Positions 17,772-25,477 of a stretch of DNA of 33,720 nt are shown one piece after another. A model generated the notes under the pieces. It was given only the letters and a program-made list of their open reading frames with translations, made no database searches and was not told where the DNA came from. This stretch comes from Myxococcus vastator (lineage in GTDB: Bacteria > Myxococcota > Myxococcia > Myxococcales > Myxococcaceae). The position numbers were made by a program, and so were the translations under genes. Every line of letters starts with the position of its first letter. The stretch's first letter is position 1. The stretch is taken from positions 1-33,720 of the forward strand of contig NZ_JAAIYB010000035.1 in the NCBI RefSeq assembly GCF_010894475.1, given 5' to 3'.

Positions 17772-18983
17772 ATGACCAGCGCACCGCCCCCCCACATCCT
17801 CGCCGACGTGAGCATCAGCCCCGACGTCGAGGCGGTCGGTCGCATCGAGGCCATCAAGTCGGTCCTCCGGGTGCTGACGCAGACGACGGGCCTGCGGCTG
17901 GCTGTCGTCGCTCGCGTCACCGAGGAGTCCTGGACCTGCTGCGCCGTGCTGGACGAGATGAACTTCGGCCTGAAGCCGGGCGACACGCTGGAAATCACCA
18001 CCACCTTCTGCGACACCGTGCGCAGCACACTGGCGCCGCTGCTCGTCACCCACGCGAGCCAGGACCCGCGCTTCAGGGACCACCCCGCCCCCAGGATGTA
18101 CGGGGTGGAGAGCTACATCGCGGTGCCGCTGTACCGGAAGGACGGGACGTACTTCGGCGTGATGTGCGCGCTGGATGCGAACCCCGCCCCCCTGTCCGAG
18201 GACAAGCTGGAGCTCTTCCGTCACCTGGGTGACCTGGTGGGCCATCAGCTCGAACAGGAGGATGCGCTGAACGAGCGTGACGCCCGCCTGCTCGGCGCCC
18301 AGGAGACGTCCCTGCTGCGCGAGCAACTGATTGGTATCGTCAGCCACGACCTGCGCAACCCGCTCAATGCCATCTCACTGGCCGCCGCGACCCTGATGCG
18401 GCTCGCGGAGCTGGATGAGCAGACCCAGCGAGGGCTCCGCCGCATCCTCAACGCCTCGGACCGCGCCCACCGGCTCATCCGGGACCTGCTGGACTTCACC
18501 CACGTCCGCACAGGCATGCCGCTTCCCATCAATCCCCAGCCCGCGGACCTGCACCAGCTCATCCGGCAGGTGGTGGATGAAGTGCAGCTCACAGCCCCGG
18601 AGCGCGAGCTGGACGTGGTGCATGCTGGCGACGCGCGCGGGACGTGGGACCCGGACCGCATTGCCCAGGTGCTCACCAACCTGTTGGCCAATGCCATGCA
18701 GTACAGCCCGTCTGGCTCCCCCATCCGCGTGGAAGCGCGCGGCGAGGCGCAGAAAGTCGTCCTGAGCGTGAGCAACGTGGGCGAGCCCATTCCGGTGGGG
18801 CTGCTGCCGACCCTCTTCAAGCCGATGACGCGGGGAACCACCACCGTCACGGAGCGCCGCAGCGTGGGCCTGGGCCTGTTCATCGTGGAGCAGGTTGCAC
18901 GCGCGCATGGTGGCGAGGTGGAGGTGGTCTCCACCGCCGAAACAGGCACCACCTTCCGCGTCCACTTGCCACGAGGCGCTTGA
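17772..18983 (+). CDS. GAF-domain sensor histidine kinase (orphan)
   Basis: 403 aa from the ATG at 17772; a GTG at 17742 would add ten residues. A GAF-type sensor domain covers about residues 20-165 (SYIAVPLYRKDGTYFGVMCALD). It is followed by a HisKA dimerisation domain with phospho-acceptor His192 in VSHDLRNPLNAI, and an HATPase with the N box (TNLLANAMQYSPSG), G1-like SNVGEPI and G2-like SVGLGLFIVEQVARAHGG. There is no membrane segment, so it is cytosolic and senses an internal cue. No response regulator is adjacent; its partner must lie elsewhere, which is common in myxobacteria. Two of the four cysteines form a CC pair (TCCAV) that could be redox-sensitive, which is speculation. Confidence 0.9.
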   Translation: MTSAPPPHILADVSISPDVEAVGRIEAIKSVLRVLTQTTGLRLAVVARVTEESWTCCAVLDEMNFGLKPGDTLEITTTFCDTVRSTLAPLLVTHASQDPRFRDHPAPRMYGVESYIAVPLYRKDGTYFGVMCALDANPAPLSEDKLELFRHLGDLVGHQLEQEDALNERDARLLGAQETSLLREQLIGIVSHDLRNPLNAISLAAATLMRLAELDEQTQRGLRRILNASDRAHRLIRDLLDFTHVRTGMPLPINPQPADLHQLIRQVVDEVQLTAPERELDVVHAGDARGTWDPDRIAQVLTNLLANAMQYSPSGSPIRVEARGEAQKVVLSVSNVGEPIPVGLLPTLFKPMTRGTTTVTERRSVGLGLFIVEQVARAHGGEVEVVSTAETGTTFRVHLPRGA

Positions 18984-19092
18984 ACGCCGCGGCCCGCCAG
19001 CTCGCCGTCCGGGTTGGCGCCCGCCCGCCCGTCAGGCGCAGGTGCCCTTCCCAACGCCAGGAAGCACCTTGAGCACAGGAGAGAGAGGGCGG

Positions 19093-19653
19093 ATGAACCG
19101 ACGACTCAGTGCGCTTGTCCGAAGAGACCCGGCCGAAGTCCAGGGCGCGTATTTCCTGCTGAAGGGCCTGCTGCCCTGGCTTCAGCCACAGCGAGTCACC
19201 CGGCTCACCGGCCCCATCCGCGAGGGCTGGTTGATGAAGACCGTGGGCGGGCTCGCCGGCACGGTGGGCGCGACGCTCCTGTCCGCGCACCGCCATGGCC
19301 GCGTCACCCCGGAGCTCCGGAAGCTGGGCATCTGGAGCGCGCTCACGCTCCTGGTGGTTGACGTCTCCACGTATGCCGCGAACCGGAAGCGGCGCTCCGC
19401 CGTCTTCCTGGCGGACGCAGCCGTCCAGGCCGCGCTGCTCGCGGCACAGTGGCGCGCGTGCAACCGCATGCCGGTGGTCATCGACGCACGCGCCCCCAGC
19501 CTGCGCGACCCGTCGCGGTTCGGCGCGGGCGAGCATGGACGGTGGAACATCCTCCCCGGCGAGTCACGCGACGCGGCGGGCCATCGCGACATCGTCGCCG
19601 AAGGCTCCATGTCCTCCTTTCCCGCCAGCGACCCGCCTTCCTACATGGGCTGA
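19093..19653 (+). CDS. Membrane-associated protein with SFPASDPPS tail
   Basis: 186 aa from the ATG at 19093, preceded by a fine ribosome site (caggagagagagggcgg). An upstream in-frame extension overlaps the kinase gene and was rejected. Hydrophobic segments (GLAGTVGATLLSA, IWSALTLLVVDVSTYAA, FLADAAVQAALLAA) suggest two to three membrane helices. The C-terminus ends EGSMSSFPASDPPSYMG. The SFPASDPPS motif is found at the ends of many otherwise unrelated small bacterial proteins and has no known function as far as I am aware. No family was recognised for the body of the protein. Confidence 0.72.
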   Translation: MNRRLSALVRRDPAEVQGAYFLLKGLLPWLQPQRVTRLTGPIREGWLMKTVGGLAGTVGATLLSAHRHGRVTPELRKLGIWSALTLLVVDVSTYAANRKRRSAVFLADAAVQAALLAAQWRACNRMPVVIDARAPSLRDPSRFGAGEHGRWNILPGESRDAAGHRDIVAEGSMSSFPASDPPSYMG

Positions 19654-19701
19654 CGGCTTCGCCCCTGTGCCTCCCGGAGCGGGCGGTGTAAACGGGAGCG
19701 C

Positions 19702-21612
19702 GTGAGCGAGCGCTGGGAGCGGCGGTTCCGCCGAGAGGTGAAGGAGATGGACGCCGCCCTGCGTGGCGTCCTGTCCCGGAGACAGTCCGACGAAGCACTC
19801 CGTGCCGCGCTCGAGGAGCTGGCGCGCCGCCCCACCTTCCGGTCCTTCACCTGGCTGTGGGGGCCTGCCCTCAACGCCAGGGACCGCGTCCGCTTCCGCC
19901 CCCTCATGCTGTCCTGCTTCTCGCCCAGCAGCATCACCGCCGCGGGGAAGTGGGTGAACCCCTGGACGGGGGAGAACGCCGCCGCGCTGGAGGCCTGGCT
20001 CGCGGACGCGGACCGCGCCGACGACGTGGAGCTGTTCCGCCGCCTCCAGGCCTGGAAGCTCGCGGGCCTGCGCGGCCCCCAGCAGATGGAGGCCTGGCGG
20101 ACGGAGGTGGTGCGGCGTGTCCGGGAAGCCCCCACGCGCGCGGCGCGGCACATTGAGCTCGCCAAGGTGGACCTCGGCTGGGCACGGCTGGACGAGCCCA
20201 CCGCCCTGGCGCTGGATGAACGGGACGCGGAGGCCGCCCGGCCCTTCATCCTGGCGCACCTGCCCTGGAACGAGCCCCATGCGCGCGCGTCGCCATGGAA
20301 CACGCTGCGCGAGCGCGCCCTGGCCCGGGGGGACGCGGCCCTGGCCTCCGCCCTCTACCGGCGGCTGGTGGATGAGCCCACGTGGCGCCGCGATGCCCTG
20401 GCGCTCGCGCGCACCGTGCAGGCGCCAGCCGCGCTCGTCACAGCGCTGAAGGAGCACCACCCGGAGACGCCCATGCCGGGCGCGGCGCAGCTCTTCGTGG
20501 AGCTGGCGGAAGCGCGCGGGCGCGATGTGGTGCCCTACCTGCTCGGCCACCTGCAGGCGGTGTTTCCCCGCTGGGGCGTGCTCGGACGGAAGAACGCGAA
20601 GGGCTTCCCGAACCTGCTGGCGCTCGCGCGGGCGCGGGACTGGGACGACGTGTGGGGCGCGCTCCTGCGCACCTCCGCCACCCATGAGACGTATGACGCG
20701 GAGGTGCTGCGGCTGGCGCGGGACAGCGCGGCGCCTCCGGCCCGGACACACCGCCGGCTGCTCCAGCTCGCGGGCGCGGGGGGCGAGTGGAATCTGCCTG
20801 GGCTGGGCCTGGCCCAGGTGCAGCCGCTGACGGACGCCACCGCCACCGCCCTGTACGCGCGCTTTCCAGAGCTGGTGCGAGGCCCCTTCCGCATGCACGT
20901 CGCCTCGGGCTGGCGCGCCGCGTACCCCAAGCTGGTGACGCGCGCGATGGAGGCGAACGACGAGGACCTGCTGGACTTCCTCGCCAGCCGCGCCGCCATG
21001 CACACCCCGGCGGCGGGGAGCGCGAAGGAGTGGGAGAAGGTGCTCGACGCGCTGGCCGCGCACTACGAGGCCTTGCCGAAGGAGGGCGGCGGCTTCGCCC
21101 GTCGCGCCGCCAACGCGCTGGGCGCCCTGCCCGCCTACTCCATCTGGAGCTTCGACGCGCTGCTGGAGAAGAACCGGCTGGCGCGGCTGTTCTTCCTCCG
21201 CTCGGATGACTTCTACCTGGCCGAGCCCCGCGCCGTGCGCGACCTGCTGGAGGCGCCGCAGATTCACGTCCAGGCGCTGGCCTTCCGCCTGCTCGGCCGA
21301 GACTGCGCGAAGGCCCGCGAGGTGGCCGCGCAGAACCTGGACCTGCTCCAGGCCACCCTGCTGAGGCCCCTGCACCGGCGCACGCGCCACGCCGCCTTCG
21401 GCGCGCTGGCCAACGCCGCCGCCCACGGCGTGGAGGCCGCCCGCGTGCTGGTGCCGCGCGTGCGAGACGCCTTCGCGCTGCCGGACTCGCGCTATCCCAA
21501 GGAGTCGCTGATGGCGCTGCTGGCCCACATGCTGAAGCGCTGGCCCGAGCTGCGAAGCCCCGCGGAGGTCCCCCACGTCTTCGGCCCGCCCGCGAAAGGA
21601 GACGGCGCGTGA
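19702..21612 (+). CDS. Large alpha-helical repeat protein (HEAT-like), partner of the SWIM protein
   Basis: 636 aa from a GTG at 19702 (MSERWERRFRREVKEMDAAL), with cgggag upstream. The sequence is almost wholly helical, with repeated amphipathic pairs rich in Leu, Ala and Arg (AALEAWLADADRADDVELFRRL; LIHVQALAFRLLGRD-like units near 540), as in HEAT-type solenoids that scaffold protein or nucleic acid complexes. No catalytic motif was found. The stop codon overlaps the start of the SWIM-domain gene (GTGA at 21609-21612), so translation is coupled and the two proteins probably work together. Large helical proteins next to SWIM proteins occur elsewhere in bacteria without an assigned role. Confidence 0.78.
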   Translation: MSERWERRFRREVKEMDAALRGVLSRRQSDEALRAALEELARRPTFRSFTWLWGPALNARDRVRFRPLMLSCFSPSSITAAGKWVNPWTGENAAALEAWLADADRADDVELFRRLQAWKLAGLRGPQQMEAWRTEVVRRVREAPTRAARHIELAKVDLGWARLDEPTALALDERDAEAARPFILAHLPWNEPHARASPWNTLRERALARGDAALASALYRRLVDEPTWRRDALALARTVQAPAALVTALKEHHPETPMPGAAQLFVELAEARGRDVVPYLLGHLQAVFPRWGVLGRKNAKGFPNLLALARARDWDDVWGALLRTSATHETYDAEVLRLARDSAAPPARTHRRLLQLAGAGGEWNLPGLGLAQVQPLTDATATALYARFPELVRGPFRMHVASGWRAAYPKLVTRAMEANDEDLLDFLASRAAMHTPAAGSAKEWEKVLDALAAHYEALPKEGGGFARRAANALGALPAYSIWSFDALLEKNRLARLFFLRSDDFYLAEPRAVRDLLEAPQIHVQALAFRLLGRDCAKAREVAAQNLDLLQATLLRPLHRRTRHAAFGALANAAAHGVEAARVLVPRVRDAFALPDSRYPKESLMALLAHMLKRWPELRSPAEVPHVFGPPAKGDGA

Positions 21613-23207
21613 CGGCCTCCAGCTTCCTCTACGCCACGCCCTCCGTGTTCGAGTCCACCCGGGAGCGCGCGCAGCTCAGCCTGTCCGCGGACGCGAACCG
21701 CCCCGTGCGCTTCCACGCCCGCGTGGCCCGGGACGTCCTGTCCTTGCGGCTCGCGCTCCAGGCGCTCGGCGGGCTCATCTGGCAGTTGGACGCTTGGAAC
21801 GAGGACTGGGGCGGCGGGCTGCTGGACCCGCTCATCACCGTGCACCCCGGCCGCGTCTTCTTCGAGGCCTTCAGCCAGGACCAGAGCGCCTACGGGCTCG
21901 TCATCGTGGACCGCGGCCTCTTCGAGCCCGAGGGCGAGGTGCGCTGCGGCACCACCAACGTGGACTTCACCGCCTGGCTGTGGGCGGCGCTGGCCGAGCT
22001 GCGCTCCACCCGGGAGACGCACCTGCGCATCGGTCCGGAGGGACTCGACGTGCGCACCACCGGCGCGGGCGGACGCTTCGAGCAGAAGGTGGACGTCCCG
22101 GAGCCCTGGGTGCGCGGCCTGCTCCAGCTCCAGGGCGGCATGGCGATGCCCGGCACCCGACTGACAGCGCGGCCGGTGGACCTGCTCGCCGCGGTGCGCT
22201 TCCTCGGCCACACCAAGGCCAAGGTGTCACCGCGCGCGCTGCGCTACGAGCTGCACCCGGGCGAGGACGCGCGGCTGATGCTGGAGCCATGGGAGCACCC
22301 CGTGCCCTTGAAGGGCGCGGCCCACGGCTACACGGCGCCTCGCATCATCCGGACCTGGGGCCGCAGGCGGCTGCGGCTGTTGGAGCCGCTGCTGCCCTAC
22401 GCGGAGCGGGTGGACATCTACCTGAAGGGCCGCGCGCTGCCGCACTTCTACGTCGCGCACCTGCCCGGCGGCGTGCGCTTCCTGCTGGGCCTGTCCGGGT
22501 GGACGGCGAACCACTGGACGAACACTGCGGGCATGGACCTGCTGCTGGAGCCGACGCGCGACGACGCGCTGGCGGAGCGCGTGCTCGGGGTGCTGCGCGA
22601 GCGCTTTCAGGCCTCGACCGAGGACGTCGCCGCCGCCCTGGGCGTGGACACGGCCCAGGCCGCGGGGGCCCTGGCGGCGCAGTGCGCGGCGGGGCGCGCC
22701 CTCTTCGACATGGAGGCGCGGCGCTGGCGCCACCGCGAGCTGTTCGCCACGCCGGTGGACCTGGGCCGCCTGTACCCGCCCGACGCCCGCCGCGAGGAAG
22801 CGGAGCGCCTGGAGGCCGCGGGCGCGGTGGAGGTGACGTCCGCGGCGCCACGCGAGACGCGCAAGGTGCGCACGCTGCCCACGCCGGAGGGGCCCGTCAC
22901 GCGCGAGGTGGTCCACCGGGACTGGGTGGTGCATGGCCGCGCGGGCGCCCAGTCAGGGCTCGAGCTGGTGATGAACGACGAGGACCGCCTCCTCTTCGGC
23001 CGGTGCGGCTGCGAGCACTTCAGCGAGCACCTGCTGAACCAGGGGCCCTGCGCACACCTGCTCGCGCTCAGCCGCCTGGCGCGAGCGCAGCGCCGGGAGC
23101 GCAGCAGCTCCGCGCCCGCCTCGGCGGACGCGCTCGCGGCCCGGGCGGCGGAGGCGGACGCGCGACGGCGGCAGGCGGAGGCGCTTGACCCGGGAGACGA
23201 CGAATGA
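21609..23207 (+). CDS. SWIM zinc-finger protein
   Basis: 532 aa from a GTG at 21609, overlapping the previous stop codon. Near the C-terminus is a SWIM motif, CxCx12CxH: Cys466-Gly-Cys468, then Cys481-Ala-His483 in RCGCEHFSEH...GPCAHLLAL. SWIM fingers bind DNA or mediate protein contacts. The N-terminal 400 residues are a mix of strands and helices with no recognised catalytic site (motifs such as HFYVAHLPGGVRFLLGLSGWTANHW). The C-terminal tail is a charged Ala/Arg-rich helix. The retron's first inverted repeat begins 12 bp after the stop codon, so the retron may be transcribed as part of this unit. The function is unknown. Confidence 0.85.
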   Translation: MTASSFLYATPSVFESTRERAQLSLSADANRPVRFHARVARDVLSLRLALQALGGLIWQLDAWNEDWGGGLLDPLITVHPGRVFFEAFSQDQSAYGLVIVDRGLFEPEGEVRCGTTNVDFTAWLWAALAELRSTRETHLRIGPEGLDVRTTGAGGRFEQKVDVPEPWVRGLLQLQGGMAMPGTRLTARPVDLLAAVRFLGHTKAKVSPRALRYELHPGEDARLMLEPWEHPVPLKGAAHGYTAPRIIRTWGRRRLRLLEPLLPYAERVDIYLKGRALPHFYVAHLPGGVRFLLGLSGWTANHWTNTAGMDLLLEPTRDDALAERVLGVLRERFQASTEDVAAALGVDTAQAAGALAAQCAAGRALFDMEARRWRHRELFATPVDLGRLYPPDARREEAERLEAAGAVEVTSAAPRETRKVRTLPTPEGPVTREVVHRDWVVHGRAGAQSGLELVMNDEDRLLFGRCGCEHFSEHLLNQGPCAHLLALSRLARAQRRERSSSAPASADALAARAAEADARRRQAEALDPGDDE

Positions 23208-23219
23208 CGATAACGGCAG

Positions 23220-23384
23220 GTGCTCTCGGGAGAGGCCAGGGCTCGCAGATGAGCCATGAGTACCGCGGTGCTTCGCCGCGGGGGTGTTCTGTCCCCTTCT
23301 CTTCGCCAGGGTCCCAGCGTACGCAACGCAGGGAGCCCCGGGTCCAACGCCTCGCAGGTCGTCCCCTGGCCTCTCCCGGAGCAC
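23220..23384 (+). ncRNA. Retron msr-msd locus (Mx65-like)
   Basis: The region is framed by a long inverted repeat: a1 at 23220-23241 and a2 at 23364-23384, 21 paired bases with one bulged base. Inside are a GC-rich hairpin (CCGCGGUG-CUU-CGCCGCGG, 23262-23280) and GGGG...CCCC (23281-23296), which fit the msr RNA. A longer imperfect hairpin centred on GCGT/ACGC at 23317-23329, extending over about 23302-23347, fits the stem of the msd DNA. The a2 repeat ends one base before the reverse transcriptase ATG. The branching G cannot be fixed by eye (candidates 23245, 23253, 23260). From memory, retron Mx65 makes 65-nt DNA linked to a 49-nt RNA, which is the right size range here. Confidence 0.88.
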
Positions 23385-23385
23385 C

Positions 23386-24669
23386 ATGAGCTGGTTCGAC
23401 ACCACCCTCTCCCGGCTCAAGGGGTTGTTCAGCCGCCCCGTGACGCGAAGCACCACCGGGCTGGACGTGCCGCTGGATGCCCACGGCCGTCCCCAGGACG
23501 TGGTGAGGGAGACGGTGTCCACGTCGGGCCCGCTGAAGCCGGGGCACCTGCGACAGCTTCGCCGGGATGCGCGGCTGCTCCCCAAGGGCATCCGCCGCTA
23601 CACCCCGGGCCGCAAGAAGTGGATGGAGGCCGCCGAGGCCCGGCGGCTGTTCTCCGCCACGCTGCGCACGCGCAACCGGAACCTGCGGGACTTGCTGCCC
23701 GACGAGGCCCAGTTGGCGCGCTACGGCCTGCCGCTCTGGCGCACGGAGGAGGACGTGGCCGCGGCGCTGGGCGTCTCGGTGGGCGTGCTCCGTCACTACA
23801 GCATCCACCGCCCGCGCGAGCGGGTGCGGCACTATGTGACTTTCGCGGTGCCCAAGCGCTCCGGTGGCGTCCGGCTGCTGCATGCGCCCAAGCGGCGACT
23901 GAAGGCCCTGCAACGCCGGCTGCTGGCGCTCCTCGCCTCAAAGCTGCCCGTGAGCCCCCAGGCTCATGGTTTCGTGTCTGGCCGCTCCATCAAGACGGGC
24001 GCCATGCCGCACGTGGGCCGGCGCGTGGTGCTGAAGCTGGACTTGAAGGACTTCTTCCCCTCCGTCACCTTCGCGCGGGTGCGAGGGCTGCTCATCGCCC
24101 TGGGCTACGGCCATCCCGTGGCGGCCACGCTCGCGGTGCTGATGACGGAGTCCGAGCGCCAGCCCGTGGAGCTGGAGGGCACCGTCTTCCACGTTCCGGT
24201 GGGCCCGCGCGTCTGCGTGCAAGGCGCCCCCACGAGCCCCGCCCTGTGCAACGCGGTGCTGCTGCGGCTGGACCGGCGGTTGGCGGGACTGGCGCGTCGG
24301 TACGGCTACACGTACACGCGCTACGCGGATGACCTCACCTTCTCCGGCGACGACGTCGCGGCGCTGGAGCGCGTCCGCGCCCTGGCCGCGCGGTACGTGC
24401 AGGAGGAGGGCTTCGAGGTCAACCGCGAGAAGACCCGCGTGCAGCGCCGGGGCGGCGCCCAGCGCGTCACGGGCGTCACCGTGAATACGACGCTGGGCCT
24501 GTCGCGCGAGGAGCGGCGGCGGCTCCGGGCGATGCTGCACCAGGAGGGACGCTCGGGGGACGGCGAGGCACGACGCGCGCACCTCGACGGCCTCCTGGCC
24601 TACGTGAAGATGCTCAACCCGGAGCAGGCGGAGCGGCTCGCGCGCCGGCGCAAGCCGCGCGGGACGTGA
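23386..24669 (+). CDS. ret: Retron reverse transcriptase (Mx65-like)
   Basis: 427 aa from the ATG at 23386 (MSWFDTTLSRLKGLFSRPV). The frame is open 34 codons further upstream, but that stretch is the msd region and is not coding. Reverse transcriptase motifs are in order: KRSGGVRLLHAPKRRLKALQR, LKLDLKDFFPSVTFARV with the first catalytic Asp, QGAPTSPALCNAVL, YADD at 313-316, and REKTRVQRRGGAQRVTGVTVN with the VTG typical of retrons. The enzyme primes from a specific guanosine 2'-OH in the msr RNA and makes branched msDNA. Length and sequence match my recollection of the Mx65 enzyme of Myxococcus xanthus very closely. No separate effector follows; the convergent GFA gene starts nine bases downstream. 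Confidence 0.95.
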   Translation: MSWFDTTLSRLKGLFSRPVTRSTTGLDVPLDAHGRPQDVVRETVSTSGPLKPGHLRQLRRDARLLPKGIRRYTPGRKKWMEAAEARRLFSATLRTRNRNLRDLLPDEAQLARYGLPLWRTEEDVAAALGVSVGVLRHYSIHRPRERVRHYVTFAVPKRSGGVRLLHAPKRRLKALQRRLLALLASKLPVSPQAHGFVSGRSIKTGAMPHVGRRVVLKLDLKDFFPSVTFARVRGLLIALGYGHPVAATLAVLMTESERQPVELEGTVFHVPVGPRVCVQGAPTSPALCNAVLLRLDRRLAGLARRYGYTYTRYADDLTFSGDDVAALERVRALAARYVQEEGFEVNREKTRVQRRGGAQRVTGVTVNTTLGLSREERRRLRAMLHQEGRSGDGEARRAHLDGLLAYVKMLNPEQAERLARRRKPRGT

Positions 24670-24677
24670 GCGCGGGT

Positions 24678-25097
24678 TCAGCTCCGGATGGGCCAGGGCG
24701 TGTCGCGCATCCCGGCCTCCCAGTTGTCGTGGCGGCCGTCCCAGTACATGACCTTGAGCGCACCGGGGTCGACGTCGTCCAGGCACTGGATGTTGACGGA
24801 CCGGAACTCCCCACCGAGCTCCTCGACGAACCCGGCCGCGAAGCAGTGGACGCCGCAGTGCTTGCAGAACGAGCGGTAGTTCGGGCTCGAGCCCCTCCGG
24901 AACTCGCCCAGGTGTTCGGCGCCCGCGGTGACGCGGAAGTCGCTCGGCTTCGGATAGGCCTGCGCGCCGCCCACCTTGGTGCAGATGGTGCAGTTGCAGC
25001 GGCTCACGGGCTCCGACAGGTCCATCTCGGCCTCGAAGCGCACGGCGCCACAAAGACATCCCCCGGTGTAGTGCTGCAGCTTGCTGTCCTTCGACAT
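24678..25097 (-). CDS. GFA-family (CENP-V/GFA fold) zinc protein
   Basis: 139 aa from the ATG complementary to 25095-25097 (MSKDSKLQHYTGGCLCGAVRFEAEM), with ggggag upstream on that strand. The zinc-binding cysteines of the family are present: GGCLCGAVRFE, SRCNCTICTKVGG, and SFCKHCGVHCFA. The founding enzyme was described as glutathione-dependent formaldehyde-activating, but most bacterial members have no proven activity. The protein is cytosolic. It converges with the retron reverse transcriptase gene, with an 8-bp gap. An upstream in-frame extension to 25265 lacks the family signature and was not used. Confidence 0.9.
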   Translation of the reverse strand: MSKDSKLQHYTGGCLCGAVRFEAEMDLSEPVSRCNCTICTKVGGAQAYPKPSDFRVTAGAEHLGEFRRGSSPNYRSFCKHCGVHCFAAGFVEELGGEFRSVNIQCLDDVDPGALKVMYWDGRHDNWEAGMRDTPWPIRS

Positions 25098-25477
25098 GAC
25101 GGAATCTCCCCGAACGGGTGAACCAACGCCCCCAGACCTAATCCGCCCGAATGACAGGGGTATGTCAGGTATCCGCCGGCCGCCTCGCTCCCGCCGCGCC
25201 TGCTTCGCGGAGCCCAGGTACCGGCGCTGACAGCCGAATCCCCGAGTTTTGGCCGCTCGCGTCACGCTCCCGCAGACGCAGAGTCACTGGCGGTTGCAAC
25301 TCAAGGTGGAATCCAGCCTGCCCGCTCGCCGCTGAAAGATGACACTTCCTACCTCGGCGTGGTAACCGGACTCTCCCCTCGTTGGTGGTCAAACGGTGTG
25401 CGCTCACGCCCGGCCACCAGCCAGGGTGGTCGCTGAGCACCTCGTGACCGCCCTGACTACCGCAGGAGAAACGAGAC
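25098..25477. other. Divergent intergenic region between the GFA and radical SAM genes
   Basis: 380 bp without a convincing gene. TGACA-N6-TGTCA at 25152-25167 is a small inverted repeat that could be an operator for the leftward GFA gene, about 55 bp from its start. The right-hand part holds the structured leader listed at 25383-25429. Short open frames here do not show coding bias that continues past the neighbouring genes. Confidence 0.5.
25383..25429 (+). promoter_or_regulatory. Structured leader with two mutually exclusive stems upstream of the radical SAM gene
   Basis: TGGTGG (25383-25388) pairs with CCACCA (25414-25419), enclosing an inner 6-bp hairpin (25395-25400 with 25405-25410, loop CGCT). 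The same CCACC (25414-25418) can instead pair with GGTGG (25425-25429). The two folds exclude each other, as in attenuators and riboswitches. It ends 48 bp before the start codon. It does not match a riboswitch class that I recognise. Confidence 0.4.

Noticed and set aside
23284-23385. An upstream extension of the reverse transcriptase by 34 residues
   Set aside because: The stretch is the msd region and the a2 repeat; the ATG at 23386 gives the 427-aa length expected for an Mx65-type enzyme.
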